Source: Oscillospiraceae bacterium
Lineage (GTDB): Bacteria > Bacillota > Clostridia > Oscillospirales > Oscillospiraceae
Direction: 5' to 3'
DNA length: 7,383 bases
Assembly (NCBI GenBank): GCA_016295225.1
Contig: JAEDLP010000087.1
Coordinates: 1 to 7,383 of the forward strand
A model generated the notes under the pieces. The model did no database searches. It was given only the letters and a program-made list of their open reading frames with translations, and was not told where the DNA came from. Made by a program: the position numbers and the translations under genes. This document shows, one piece after another, positions 1 through 6,343 of this stretch (the stretch's first letter is position 1; each line of letters starts with the position of its first letter).

Positions 1-795
1 AGCATCGTCTCCACCCTGGCCTGGGGCCTGGGCTACTTCGGTATGCCCCACATCCTCCTGCGGTTCATGGCCATTGAGGACGTGAACAAGCTGAAGATCT
101 CCCGCCGGGTGGCTTCTGTCTGGGTGGTCATCGCCATGTTCGTGGCCATCCTCATCGGCGTCATCGGCTACAGCGTCACCCAGGCTGGCAATATCCCCGT
201 CCTGTCCACCAGCGCAGAGTCCGAGACCGTCATCATCCAGCTCTCCAACCTGCTCAGCCAGTTTGGTCCCCTCTTCGCTATCGTGGCCGGCGTGGTCTTG
301 GCGGGTATCATGGCTTCTACCATGTCCACCGCCGACTCCCAGCTGCTCACCGCTGCCGCCGGTATGTCTCAGGATCTGATGCAGGACTTCCTGGGCATCA
401 AGATGACCCCCAAGCAGTCCCTCACCGCCGCCCGGATCACCGTGGCCTGCATTGCCGTGGTGGCCGCTGTCCTGGCCTGGGACCCCAACAGCTCGGTCTT
501 CCGGATCGTTTCCTTCGCTTGGGCGGGCTTCGGCGCCTCCTTCGGCCCCGTGGTTCTCTTCTCCCTGTTCTGGAAGCGCACCAACAAGCAGGGCGCTCTG
601 GCCGGTATGATCGCCGGCGCGGCCATGGTCTTCATCTGGAAGTACCTGATCGCCCCCATGGGCGGAGCTTGGGGCATCTACGAACTGCTCCCCGCCTTCC
701 TGGTGGCCTGCGTTGCCATCGTGGTGGTCTCCCTGCTCACCCCGGCTCCCTCTCAGGAGATCGTGGACGAGTTCGACTCCGTGGGCAAGATGTAA
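1..795 (+). CDS. putP: Sodium/proline symporter, C-terminal half (5' end outside window)
   Basis: The reading frame is open from the first base and ends at TAA 793-795, giving 264 visible residues of a protein that is usually about 500 residues long, so roughly the first half is missing. It belongs to the sodium:solute symporter family (SSS, LeuT fold), which imports proline together with Na+ across the cytoplasmic membrane. The visible start carries the PutP signature GLGYFG-x-PH followed by RFMAI (visible residues 9-22). A membrane helix ending in MASTMSTADSQLL holds the Ser-Thr pair (visible residues 109-110, bases 325-330) equivalent to the Ser340/Thr341 Na+ ligands known in E. coli PutP. 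About six hydrophobic segments are visible, then a short acidic cytoplasmic tail. Proline is the best substrate guess from the signature; another SSS substrate cannot be excluded because the substrate-contacting N-terminal helices are not seen. Promoter and start lie outside the window. Confidence 0.9.
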   Translation, partial: SIVSTLAWGLGYFGMPHILLRFMAIEDVNKLKISRRVASVWVVIAMFVAILIGVIGYSVTQAGNIPVLSTSAESETVIIQLSNLLSQFGPLFAIVAGVVLAGIMASTMSTADSQLLTAAAGMSQDLMQDFLGIKMTPKQSLTAARITVACIAVVAAVLAWDPNSSVFRIVSFAWAGFGASFGPVVLFSLFWKRTNKQGALAGMIAGAAMVFIWKYLIAPMGGAWGIYELLPAFLVACVAIVVVSLLTPAPSQEIVDEFDSVGKM

Positions 796-805
796 TCTCA
801 ATCCA

Positions 806-843
806 AAAAAATTCCCTGGTGCTGATGCATCAGGGAATTTTTT
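806..843. terminator. Bidirectional intrinsic terminator between putP and the antiporter
   Basis: Arms 806-822 and 827-843 form a 17-bp stem with one G-T wobble and a TGAT loop. The core pairs TTCCCTGGTGC with GCATCAGGGAA. The stem is flanked by a run of A on the left and a run of T on the right, so the transcript has a U-run in either direction. It lies 10 bases after the putP stop and 11 bases from the antiporter stop, as expected for a terminator shared by two converging genes. Confidence 0.9.
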
Positions 844-854
844 GTGTCGTGATT

Positions 855-3155
855 TCAATCCAGCAGGCCCAGGCGAACCAGTTTGGTGGCCATCTCCTGG
901 CTGCCCATGATCCACAGCAGGTCGCCGGTCCGCAGGGTCAGGCTGCGGTCTGGGTTGGGGATGGGGAGCATATCCCGCTCCAGGCCGATGAGGAAGGCAC
1001 CCCATTCCTCCTTGATGCCGCTGTCCCGGATGGACTTGCCCTGCTGGGGCAGATCCTTGTTCAGATGGACGCCGCAGCACAGGAGCTGCCGGGCCTCCGG
1101 GATTCCCTCCTGCCCTTCGATGTACTCCTTCAGGGTGCGCAGTCTGGCCCCCTTGATGGGGCGGACGTCGCAGACCGCCTGCTTGAAGCAGAAGTGCTCC
1201 AGATCCTTCCGGCTGCCCATGGCCACCAGCAGGTCCCCGGACAGGGTCTGCACCTCGCCCTCGGGGATGTTGATGTGCTCCCGGCCCCGGATGATTTTGA
1301 TGATGTTGATGTGGTCGGTCTTGCCCCAATGATGATCCTTCAGGGCGGTGCCGTTGCCCACGTAGAGGCTGGGGCAGGCCAGGGTGATGACATAGAGCTG
1401 TTCGGTGAGCCAGTGGTGGGCCTCGGCCTCGCCGGGCTGGCGGAAGTGCTCCGCCAGTTTGCGCTCGTTCAGGTTGGCCAGGAACCGGGCCTCCACCTCC
1501 AGATAGTGCCCGGCCAGCCGGTCCGACTGGGTGATAATCCAGATGAGGGGAATGGCCCCCGAGGCCAGCCACAGGGGGTTGACCTGGAAGATTAGGAAGG
1601 CGGGCAGCACTGCCAGGAAGACCACTAGACCGATGCGGAAGATCATCAGGATGCACAGCAACAGGCGATTGTAGACGCTCTCCAGCCACAGGGCGGTGAA
1701 GTAGCGCTTCTTGATGCGCAGCATGGCCGGCAGAAGGAAGGCCAGCACCAGGTAGATGGCGGCGCAGGTGAGGAGATCGGCTTTCCCCACGCCCTGCCCC
1801 AGCAGGAAGGGAAGCAAAGACTGGATGCCTAGCAGGATCGCGCCCACGGACAGGACCCCGTAGAGGGCCAGGGTCTGGAAATAGTGCTTCAGATAGAGAA
1901 CCATATCTCTGCTGTCCCCGGTTTTCCCGACCTGTTTGGCGGCAGAGTAGCGGTCGATGGCGGCCAGCCACTTTTTGGGCAGGACCCGTTCCAGGAGGGT
2001 GGAGAGGGGACCTGCCAGCTTCAGCAGGAAGGGGGTGGTGAAGGTGGTGACCACGGAGACCGCCACGATGATGGGGTAGAGGAAGGACCCTGTCACCGAC
2101 AGGGACTGGCCCAGGCCCGCGATGATGAAAGAGAACTCACCCACCTGGGTCTGGGCGGCGGCGGCGTGGAGGGAGGTCTCCAGCTCCTGCCCGGCGGCCA
2201 GGCTGCCCAGGGTCAAAAACAGGAGCTTGCCCAGGATGGCCACCACCGACAGGATGAGGATGGGGAGGATGTATTTCAAAATCATATCCGGCTGGACCAT
2301 GAAGCCTACGGACACGAAGAAGACGCCGCCGAAGAGGTTCTTGCAGGGGGTGACCAGCCGCTCCACCCGCTCGGCGTGGATGGTGCCGGCCAGAAGGGAA
2401 CCGGCCAGGAAGGCCCCCAGTTCGGTGGACAGGCCGATCTTCTCGGCTAGGATGGCCATGAGAAAGCAGAGTCCCAGGGAGAAGATGAGGAGCATCTCGT
2501 CGTTCATAATCCCCACCAGCTTTTTGGTGAGGGTGGGAACCAGATAGATGCCCAGGATGAGCCACAGGGCCAGGTAGAGGAGCAGGACAGCCATGTGTTC
2601 GGCCAAAGCCCAGCCGCTGATGGATTGAGACACGGCAATGGTGGACAGAATGACCATAGCGAAGATGGCGATGATGTCCTCTATGACCAGAGTGCCCATG
2701 GCCAGACCGGCGAACTTTTCCTCCTTGAGCCCCATGTCCTCGATGCTCTTCATGGTGATCATGGTGGAGGACATGGCCAGCATGACTCCCAGGAAAACGC
2801 TGTTCATGGAGCCCCAGCCCAGGAGAATTCCCAGGAAGAAGCCCACCACGCCCATGCCCAGGGCCTGGACACCGGCGGACAGGAAGCCGGGCACGCCTAC
2901 CTCAGCCATTTTATGGACGGAAAACTCCAATCCGAGACCGAACATCAGGAAGATGACACCGATGTCCGACCAGACCTCTATGGTCCCCATGTCGTTGATG
3001 GTGGGGATGAAGTCCACCACCGGGCCGGCCAGGAATCCCGCCAGAATGTAGCCCAGCACCGAGGGAAGATTGATTTTTTTGCATAGGGTGGTTGTGATGG
3101 CCGCCAGGACCAGGATCATCGTCAAATCGGTGATGAGGGCAGGGATCTCATGCAC
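855..3155 (-). CDS. CPA2-family cation:proton antiporter with two C-terminal TrkA-C-like domains
   Basis: This 766-residue protein exchanges H+ for Na+ or K+ across the membrane (CPA2 family, Kef/NapA-like). Residues about 5-385 form the exchanger domain. Its family motifs are MFGLGLEFS (71-79), the membrane Asp in VIEDI (Glu159-Asp160), GAFLAGSLLAG (247-257), FFVSVGFMVQPD (279-290) and QVGEFSF (337-343). A second hydrophobic block follows at about 425-545 with four or so further helices. A cytoplasmic part then holds two TrkA-C (RCK_C)-like segments at about 585-655 and 690-766, each ending in a GDLL-x(2,3)-GS-type strand (640-648, 745-752). No Rossmann glycine motif of a TrkA-N domain is seen between membrane and tail. 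The start is GTG at 3153-3155, chosen because AAGGAGGA lies 7 bases upstream. It has its own promoter and is monocistronic in view. The transported ion cannot be told from sequence alone; Na+ or K+ are both possible. Confidence 0.88.
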   Translation of the reverse strand: MHEIPALITDLTMILVLAAITTTLCKKINLPSVLGYILAGFLAGPVVDFIPTINDMGTIEVWSDIGVIFLMFGLGLEFSVHKMAEVGVPGFLSAGVQALGMGVVGFFLGILLGWGSMNSVFLGVMLAMSSTMITMKSIEDMGLKEEKFAGLAMGTLVIEDIIAIFAMVILSTIAVSQSISGWALAEHMAVLLLYLALWLILGIYLVPTLTKKLVGIMNDEMLLIFSLGLCFLMAILAEKIGLSTELGAFLAGSLLAGTIHAERVERLVTPCKNLFGGVFFVSVGFMVQPDMILKYILPILILSVVAILGKLLFLTLGSLAAGQELETSLHAAAAQTQVGEFSFIIAGLGQSLSVTGSFLYPIIVAVSVVTTFTTPFLLKLAGPLSTLLERVLPKKWLAAIDRYSAAKQVGKTGDSRDMVLYLKHYFQTLALYGVLSVGAILLGIQSLLPFLLGQGVGKADLLTCAAIYLVLAFLLPAMLRIKKRYFTALWLESVYNRLLLCILMIFRIGLVVFLAVLPAFLIFQVNPLWLASGAIPLIWIITQSDRLAGHYLEVEARFLANLNERKLAEHFRQPGEAEAHHWLTEQLYVITLACPSLYVGNGTALKDHHWGKTDHINIIKIIRGREHINIPEGEVQTLSGDLLVAMGSRKDLEHFCFKQAVCDVRPIKGARLRTLKEYIEGQEGIPEARQLLCCGVHLNKDLPQQGKSIRDSGIKEEWGAFLIGLERDMLPIPNPDRSLTLRTGDLLWIMGSQEMATKLVRLGLLD

Positions 3156-3162
3156 GGAATTG

Positions 3163-3170
3163 TCCTCCTT
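3163..3170 (-). promoter_or_regulatory. Ribosome binding site deciding the GTG start of the antiporter
   Basis: On the minus strand this reads AAGGAGGA and sits 7 bases before the GTG codon at 3155-3153. It is a near-perfect Shine-Dalgarno sequence and supports the non-ATG start, which gives the conserved beginning of the first membrane segment. Confidence 0.85.
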
Positions 3171-3191
3171 CCTAGATATCTTATCCTTTTT

Positions 3192-3220
3192 ATTATAGTA
3201 TGCCGTGTTGCTTTTTTCAA
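3192..3220 (-). promoter_or_regulatory. Housekeeping sigma promoter for the antiporter gene
   Basis: Read on the minus strand, TTGAAA (3220-3215) is followed by a 17-base spacer and a perfect TATAAT (3197-3192). Transcription would begin near 3185, leaving a leader of about 30 bases before the GTG start, just enough for the ribosome binding site. The stretch is AT-rich against a GC-rich background. Confidence 0.85.
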
Positions 3221-3250
3221 CGTTGGATGGAAAAATTCACCAGACTTTGT

Positions 3251-3280
3251 CCTGGGGAAAGGACCACCGCCGGCCCCGGG
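3251..3280. other. GC-rich dyad in the divergent promoter region
   Basis: CCTGGGG (3251-3257) can pair with CCCCGGG (3274-3280), a 7-bp stem with one wobble around a 16-base interior. It lies between the two divergent -35 boxes and upstream of both predicted transcripts, so if real it would act as DNA (a protein-binding site) and not as an RNA hairpin. In GC-rich sequence such a match can arise by chance. Confidence 0.2.
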
Positions 3281-3296
3281 GAACATTGACATTCCC
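3279..3296. promoter_or_regulatory. Possible operator dyad over the transketolase -35 box
   Basis: GGGAA (3279-3283) and TTCCC (3292-3296) form an inverted repeat separated by 8 bases, with the -35 hexamer TTGACA inside the interval. Placement over a promoter element suits a repressor site, but the half-sites are only 5 bases and no regulator gene is visible nearby. Confidence 0.25.
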
Positions 3297-3314
3297 TTTG
3301 GTATATGGTACTTT
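3286..3314 (+). promoter_or_regulatory. Promoter for the transketolase-lipoprotein operon
   Basis: A consensus TTGACA (3286-3291) is followed by a 17-base spacer and TACTTT (3309-3314). The -10 is weak, but it is preceded by TGG, which gives an extended -10 (TGn) element. Transcription would start near 3321, leaving about 30 bases before the transketolase ATG. Confidence 0.65.
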
Positions 3315-3336
3315 AATTCATACAACAACCAATGAT

Positions 3337-3344
3337 AAAGGAGG
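3337..3344 (+). promoter_or_regulatory. Ribosome binding site of the transketolase N-terminal subunit
   Basis: AAAGGAGG lies 7 bases before the ATG at 3352. It fixes the start there and not at in-frame GTG or TTG codons further upstream (from 3205), which have no ribosome binding site and would lie upstream of the predicted transcription start. Confidence 0.85.
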
Positions 3345-3351
3345 GCTTTTT

Positions 3352-4158
3352 ATGCATACTGACCTTCTCGACCTGTGCCGCCAGATGCGCCAGGATATTT
3401 TGGAGATGATCCACGCGGCGGGGTCCGGGCATCCCGGCGGCTCCCTGTCTTGTGTGGAGATCTTGGCTACCCTCTATTTCGATGTGATGCGGGTCGATCC
3501 CACCAAACCCGATGATCCCAACCGGGACCGTTTTCTGCTGTCCAAGGGCCACGCGGCCCCCGCTCTGTACTGCGCCCTGGCCCACAAGGGGTTCTTTGAC
3601 CGCAGTTTGCTGCCCACCCTGCGTTCTCTGGGGTCCCCTCTCCAGGGTCACCCCCACATGAGCAGCCTGCCCGGCCTGGACTGCTCCTCCGGCTCCCTGG
3701 GCCAGGGGCTGTCCATCGCCAACGGCCTGGCTCTGGCCGCCAAGAAGCAGGGGCGGAACTACCGGACCTACTGTCTCATGGGGGACGGCGAGGTCCAGGA
3801 GGGCCAGGTATGGGAGGCTGCCATGACTGCTGCCCAGTTCGGTCTGGACAACGTCTGCGCCATTGTGGACAACAACGGCGTCCAGCTGGACGGAACCACC
3901 GCCGAGATCATGAACGTGGAGCCCCTGGGGGACAAGTTCCGGGCCTTCGGCTGGCATGTGGTGGGCGTGGATGGCCACGATATCAAGGCCCTCCAGCTGG
4001 CCTTCCAGCTGGCCGCCACCACCAAGGGCCGTCCCACGGCCATCATCGCCCAGACGGTCAAGGGCAAGGGGGTCTCCTTCATGGAGAACCTGTGCGCCTG
4101 GCACGGCAAGTCTCCCAACCAGGAAGAGCTGGCCGCTGCCCTGGCTGAGATCAAGTAA
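3352..4158 (+). CDS. Transketolase, N-terminal subunit
   Basis: This 268-residue protein is the diphosphate-binding (PP) half of a split transketolase. With the next gene product it transfers two-carbon ketol units between sugar phosphates in the cytosol (non-oxidative pentose phosphate pathway). Visible motifs are SGHPGG (25-30), SKGHA (64-68), GHPH (99-102) and the thiamine-diphosphate/metal motif starting GDGE at 144 and ending VDNN at 172-175. WHGKSP (250-255) supplies a late histidine. His27, His67, His100 and His251 match the four active-site histidines of this domain in yeast transketolase (His30, 69, 103 and 263). The length agrees with stand-alone N-terminal subunits, so this is a natural split and not a truncation. 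It is first in a three-gene operon, 13 bases before its partner. The exact sugar substrates are not settled, since split transketolases also occur in specialised sugar pathways. Confidence 0.93.
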   Translation: MHTDLLDLCRQMRQDILEMIHAAGSGHPGGSLSCVEILATLYFDVMRVDPTKPDDPNRDRFLLSKGHAAPALYCALAHKGFFDRSLLPTLRSLGSPLQGHPHMSSLPGLDCSSGSLGQGLSIANGLALAAKKQGRNYRTYCLMGDGEVQEGQVWEAAMTAAQFGLDNVCAIVDNNGVQLDGTTAEIMNVEPLGDKFRAFGWHVVGVDGHDIKALQLAFQLAATTKGRPTAIIAQTVKGKGVSFMENLCAWHGKSPNQEELAAALAEIK

Positions 4159-4165
4159 GGAGGGG
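4157..4165 (+). promoter_or_regulatory. Ribosome binding site of the transketolase C-terminal subunit
   Basis: AAGGAGGGG begins inside the TAA stop of the upstream subunit and ends 6 bases before the ATG at 4172. Overlap of the stop codon and the binding site suggests ribosomes finishing the first subunit can restart on the second, favouring equal amounts of both. Confidence 0.8.
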
Positions 4166-4171
4166 AAGACC

Positions 4172-5119
4172 ATGAAAGACGTGAAATATGTTCCCCAGCG
4201 GGACGGCTATGGCTATGGTCTGCTGGAACTCTGCAAGACCCGGGAGGATATCCTGGTCCTGGACGCCGACGTGGCCGCCTCTACCCGCACTAACTGGGTG
4301 CGGGACCAGTACCCCGACCACTTCTACAACCTGGGCATCAGTGAGCAGGATATGGTGGGAACCGCTGCTGGGCTGGCTCTGGGGGGCATGATCCCCTATG
4401 TGTCCACCTACGGCGTGTTCCTATCCGGCCGAGCCTTTGACCAGATGCGCACCACCGTGTGCTACAACAACTTAAAAGTCCGCTTCGGCGGGGCTCACGC
4501 GGGCATCTCCGTGGGTCCCGACGGGGCCACCCATCAGGCCCTGGAGGACATCGCCCTGGCCCGGGTGCTGCCCAACATGACGGTCATCGCCCCCTGTGAC
4601 AGCGAGGAGACCCGCAAGGCGGTTATCGCCGCCGCCGATCTCGACGGCCCGGTGTACTTCCGCTTCGGCCGGGAGGCCGTTCCCGTGGTTACCGACGAGA
4701 GCACCCCCTTCCAGATCGGCAAGGCTCGTCTGGTTCAGAATGGCAAGGACTGCGCTGTCTTTGCCTGCGGAGCCATGGTCTACGAGGCTATGGCGGCGGC
4801 GGAAGAACTGGCCAAGGAGGGAATCTCCCTCCGGATTTTTGACCTGCACACCATCAAGCCCATCGACGAGGAGACCATCCTCGCCGCCGCCAGCGAGTGC
4901 GGATGCATCGTCACCGCCGAGGAACACCAGATCAGCGCCGGTCTGTACAGCGCCGTAGCTGAGGTGGTGGTCAAGGGCTGTCCCGTCCCCATGGAGGCCG
5001 TGGCCGTCCAGAATTCCTTCGGCCAGAGCGGCCCCCCGGAGGCTCTTATGGAGAAATACGGCCTGAACGCAGCCGGGATCATCGGGGCGGTTCGCAAGGT
5101 CCTGGAGCGCAAGGCATGA
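4172..5119 (+). CDS. Transketolase, C-terminal subunit
   Basis: This 315-residue protein carries the pyrimidine-binding domain (about 1-165) and the C-terminal domain (about 185-310) of the split transketolase. GISEQDM (55-61) holds Glu58, the glutamate that activates the thiamine-diphosphate aminopyrimidine ring (Glu418 in yeast transketolase). YGVFLSGRAFDQMR (80-93) lines the cofactor ring pocket. His109, Asp117 and His121 in HAGISVGPDGATHQ fit the substrate-binding residues His469, Asp477 and His481 of the yeast enzyme. FRFGRE (near 168-173) provides the conserved phosphate-binding arginine region. A 1-deoxyxylulose-5-phosphate synthase half is less likely, because that enzyme is normally one polypeptide. 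The gene follows its partner by 13 bases, and its TGA overlaps the ATG of the next gene. All expected catalytic residues appear present, so the two-subunit enzyme should be active. Confidence 0.93.
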   Translation: MKDVKYVPQRDGYGYGLLELCKTREDILVLDADVAASTRTNWVRDQYPDHFYNLGISEQDMVGTAAGLALGGMIPYVSTYGVFLSGRAFDQMRTTVCYNNLKVRFGGAHAGISVGPDGATHQALEDIALARVLPNMTVIAPCDSEETRKAVIAAADLDGPVYFRFGREAVPVVTDESTPFQIGKARLVQNGKDCAVFACGAMVYEAMAAAEELAKEGISLRIFDLHTIKPIDEETILAAASECGCIVTAEEHQISAGLYSAVAEVVVKGCPVPMEAVAVQNSFGQSGPPEALMEKYGLNAAGIIGAVRKVLERKA

Positions 5120-6243
5120 GATTCCTCCGTCTGTTCCCTCTGCTGATTCTGCTGTGTCTCCTGCCCGGCTGTTCTCTTTTGGAGAACGCGGCGGTAGCCC
5201 CGCCCCCGGAGGATTACGTGGCGGAGGAGGACGGATTCCGGTACACCAAAAGCTGTCTCACCCCCCAGGAGCAGTATGTCTGTGACCAGCTCCTGGAAGG
5301 CCTGCGGGACCAGGTCCCGCGCATTGAGGGTCTCTACCCGGATAACGCCATGATCGAGACGGCCATCCGGGCCATTGACCGGGACTACCCCGAGATCTTC
5401 TGGTTCTCGGGCACCGGGCAGATCGAGACCACCTATCTGGCGGACACTCCCATGGAGGCCGCTTACATCCCCAGCTACACCATGGATGAAGGACTCCGGG
5501 CGGAGGTCCAGGCCAGGGTGGACGATTGGACGGCGGACTGCGCGGCCGGTCTGCCACCGGAGGCTTCCGACTACGACAAGGCCATCCACGTGTATGAATA
5601 TCTCATCGACCACGCCGATTACCAGACGGTGGACCAGAACTCCATCGTGAACATCATGGTCCACGGCCAGGGCCTGTGCGGCTGCTACGCCAAGACCGCC
5701 CAGTATGTGCTGAACCAGTTTGGCGTCCCCTGCGCGTACGTCAGCGGCCAGGCCGGGGGAGAGAACCACGCCTGGAACCTGATGTGGCTGGACGGCGTTC
5801 CCTGTTGGATGGACCCTACCTGGGGGGACCCGGTCTTTGAGGGGGGCAACCCCGGCGACGGCCCCGCCTATGAATATTTTGGGCTCACCACCGAGGAGCT
5901 GGCACGGACCCACACCCTGGACGACGTGGTTCCTGTGCCGGACTGCACCAGCCAGGACTATAACTTCTACCGGCGCAATGGCCTGTACCTGGACTGGTAT
6001 CAGCCCGACGGCATCGTGGCCGCCATGGAGACTGCCATCCGGGCGGGGTGGGACAAGGTCCCCCTGCAGTTCGAATCCAGCGGGTATGGACAGGCGGTGA
6101 GCGTCCTCTTTGAACAGGGACAGGTTCACCAGCTCTTTCGCCGGGCCAATGAGAATACCGACGCGGGACTGAACCTGAACCAGTCGATCTGGTACAGCAC
6201 CAACGACGAGATGGATTCGGTGTCCATCAAAATTCCCTATTGA
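5116..6243 (+). CDS. Transglutaminase-like lipoprotein
   Basis: This 375-residue protein starts with a short lipoprotein signal: Arg2 and Arg5, a Leu-rich core, and the lipobox LPGC (16-19) with Cys19 as the predicted lipidated residue. It should be exported and anchored to the outer face of the membrane. Residues about 150-260 form a transglutaminase-like (papain-fold) domain, with Cys188 in GQGLCGCYAK, His218 in GENHAW and Asp233 in WMDPTW as the catalytic triad. In bacteria such domains act as cysteine proteases, cross-linking enzymes or binding modules; the substrate is unknown. Residues 40-150 resemble a linker/helical region and 280-375 a C-terminal extension that I cannot assign. An oddity is Cys190 where the family usually has Gly (C-x-G-Y-A). 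Its ATG overlaps the transketolase stop as ATGA, with a GGAG (5104-5107) 8 bases upstream, so translation is probably coupled. A terminator follows directly. Confidence 0.85.
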   Translation: MRFLRLFPLLILLCLLPGCSLLENAAVAPPPEDYVAEEDGFRYTKSCLTPQEQYVCDQLLEGLRDQVPRIEGLYPDNAMIETAIRAIDRDYPEIFWFSGTGQIETTYLADTPMEAAYIPSYTMDEGLRAEVQARVDDWTADCAAGLPPEASDYDKAIHVYEYLIDHADYQTVDQNSIVNIMVHGQGLCGCYAKTAQYVLNQFGVPCAYVSGQAGGENHAWNLMWLDGVPCWMDPTWGDPVFEGGNPGDGPAYEYFGLTTEELARTHTLDDVVPVPDCTSQDYNFYRRNGLYLDWYQPDGIVAAMETAIRAGWDKVPLQFESSGYGQAVSVLFEQGQVHQLFRRANENTDAGLNLNQSIWYSTNDEMDSVSIKIPY

Positions 6244-6248
6244 GCAGG

Positions 6249-6279
6249 AAAAAGGAGAGGCGGTTTGCCTCTCCTTTTT
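6249..6279. terminator. Intrinsic terminator after the lipoprotein gene, probably bidirectional
   Basis: Arms 6249-6261 (AAAAAGGAGAGGC) and 6267-6279 form a perfect 13-bp stem with a GGTTT loop and a T-run on the right. It begins 5 bases after the TGA of the operon's last gene. The left A-run supplies a U-run for minus-strand transcripts too, so it can also end the RDD-protein message, whose stop lies 64 bases away. The bases between the hairpin and that stop (6280-6343) hold no gene I can support. Confidence 0.9.
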
Positions 6280-6343
6280 AGTCTACAATGAGCTCCGTAA
6301 GACTTCCTCCACGAAAGCTTCTGAGCCCCCCGCGAGGAAAAAA

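Noticed and set aside
519..1595. Plus-strand open frame of 358 codons spanning the end of putP and the antiporter
   Set aside because: It crosses the 806-843 terminator hairpin and lies antisense to a well-supported antiporter. The sequence is Gln/Gly/Leu-rich and repetitive in composition, as expected of a shadow frame.
2595..3086. Plus-strand open frame of 163 codons rich in His, Gly and Asp
   Set aside because: It is the reverse of the hydrophobic helices of the antiporter; the His/Asp/Gly bias is a by-product of complementing Met/Val/Ala/Ile-rich codons.
3221..3340. Possible riboswitch or structured leader before the transketolase gene
   Set aside because: The predicted transcript starts near 3321, leaving about 30 bases of leader, too short for an aptamer. 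The GC-rich pairing lies upstream of the promoter and shows no known riboswitch motif such as the thiamine-diphosphate aptamer.
3205..3351. N-terminal extension of the transketolase subunit from an upstream GTG
   Set aside because: It would run through both candidate operator dyads and the promoter, has no ribosome binding site, and adds sequence foreign to the family. The ATG at 3352 has a strong site 7 bases upstream.
3313..4173. Minus-strand open frame of 286 codons opposite the transketolase N-subunit
   Set aside because: The plus strand encodes an unmistakable thiamine-diphosphate domain. The antisense product is Gly/Gln/Val/His-rich without recognisable motifs.
4780..6129. Minus-strand open frame of 449 codons across the transketolase C-subunit and the lipoprotein gene
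   Set aside because: Both plus-strand genes show clear family motifs and proper ribosome binding sites. The antisense frame has low-complexity Gly/Val/His-rich sequence typical of the reverse of GC-rich codons, with no domain and no ribosome binding site that I can see.
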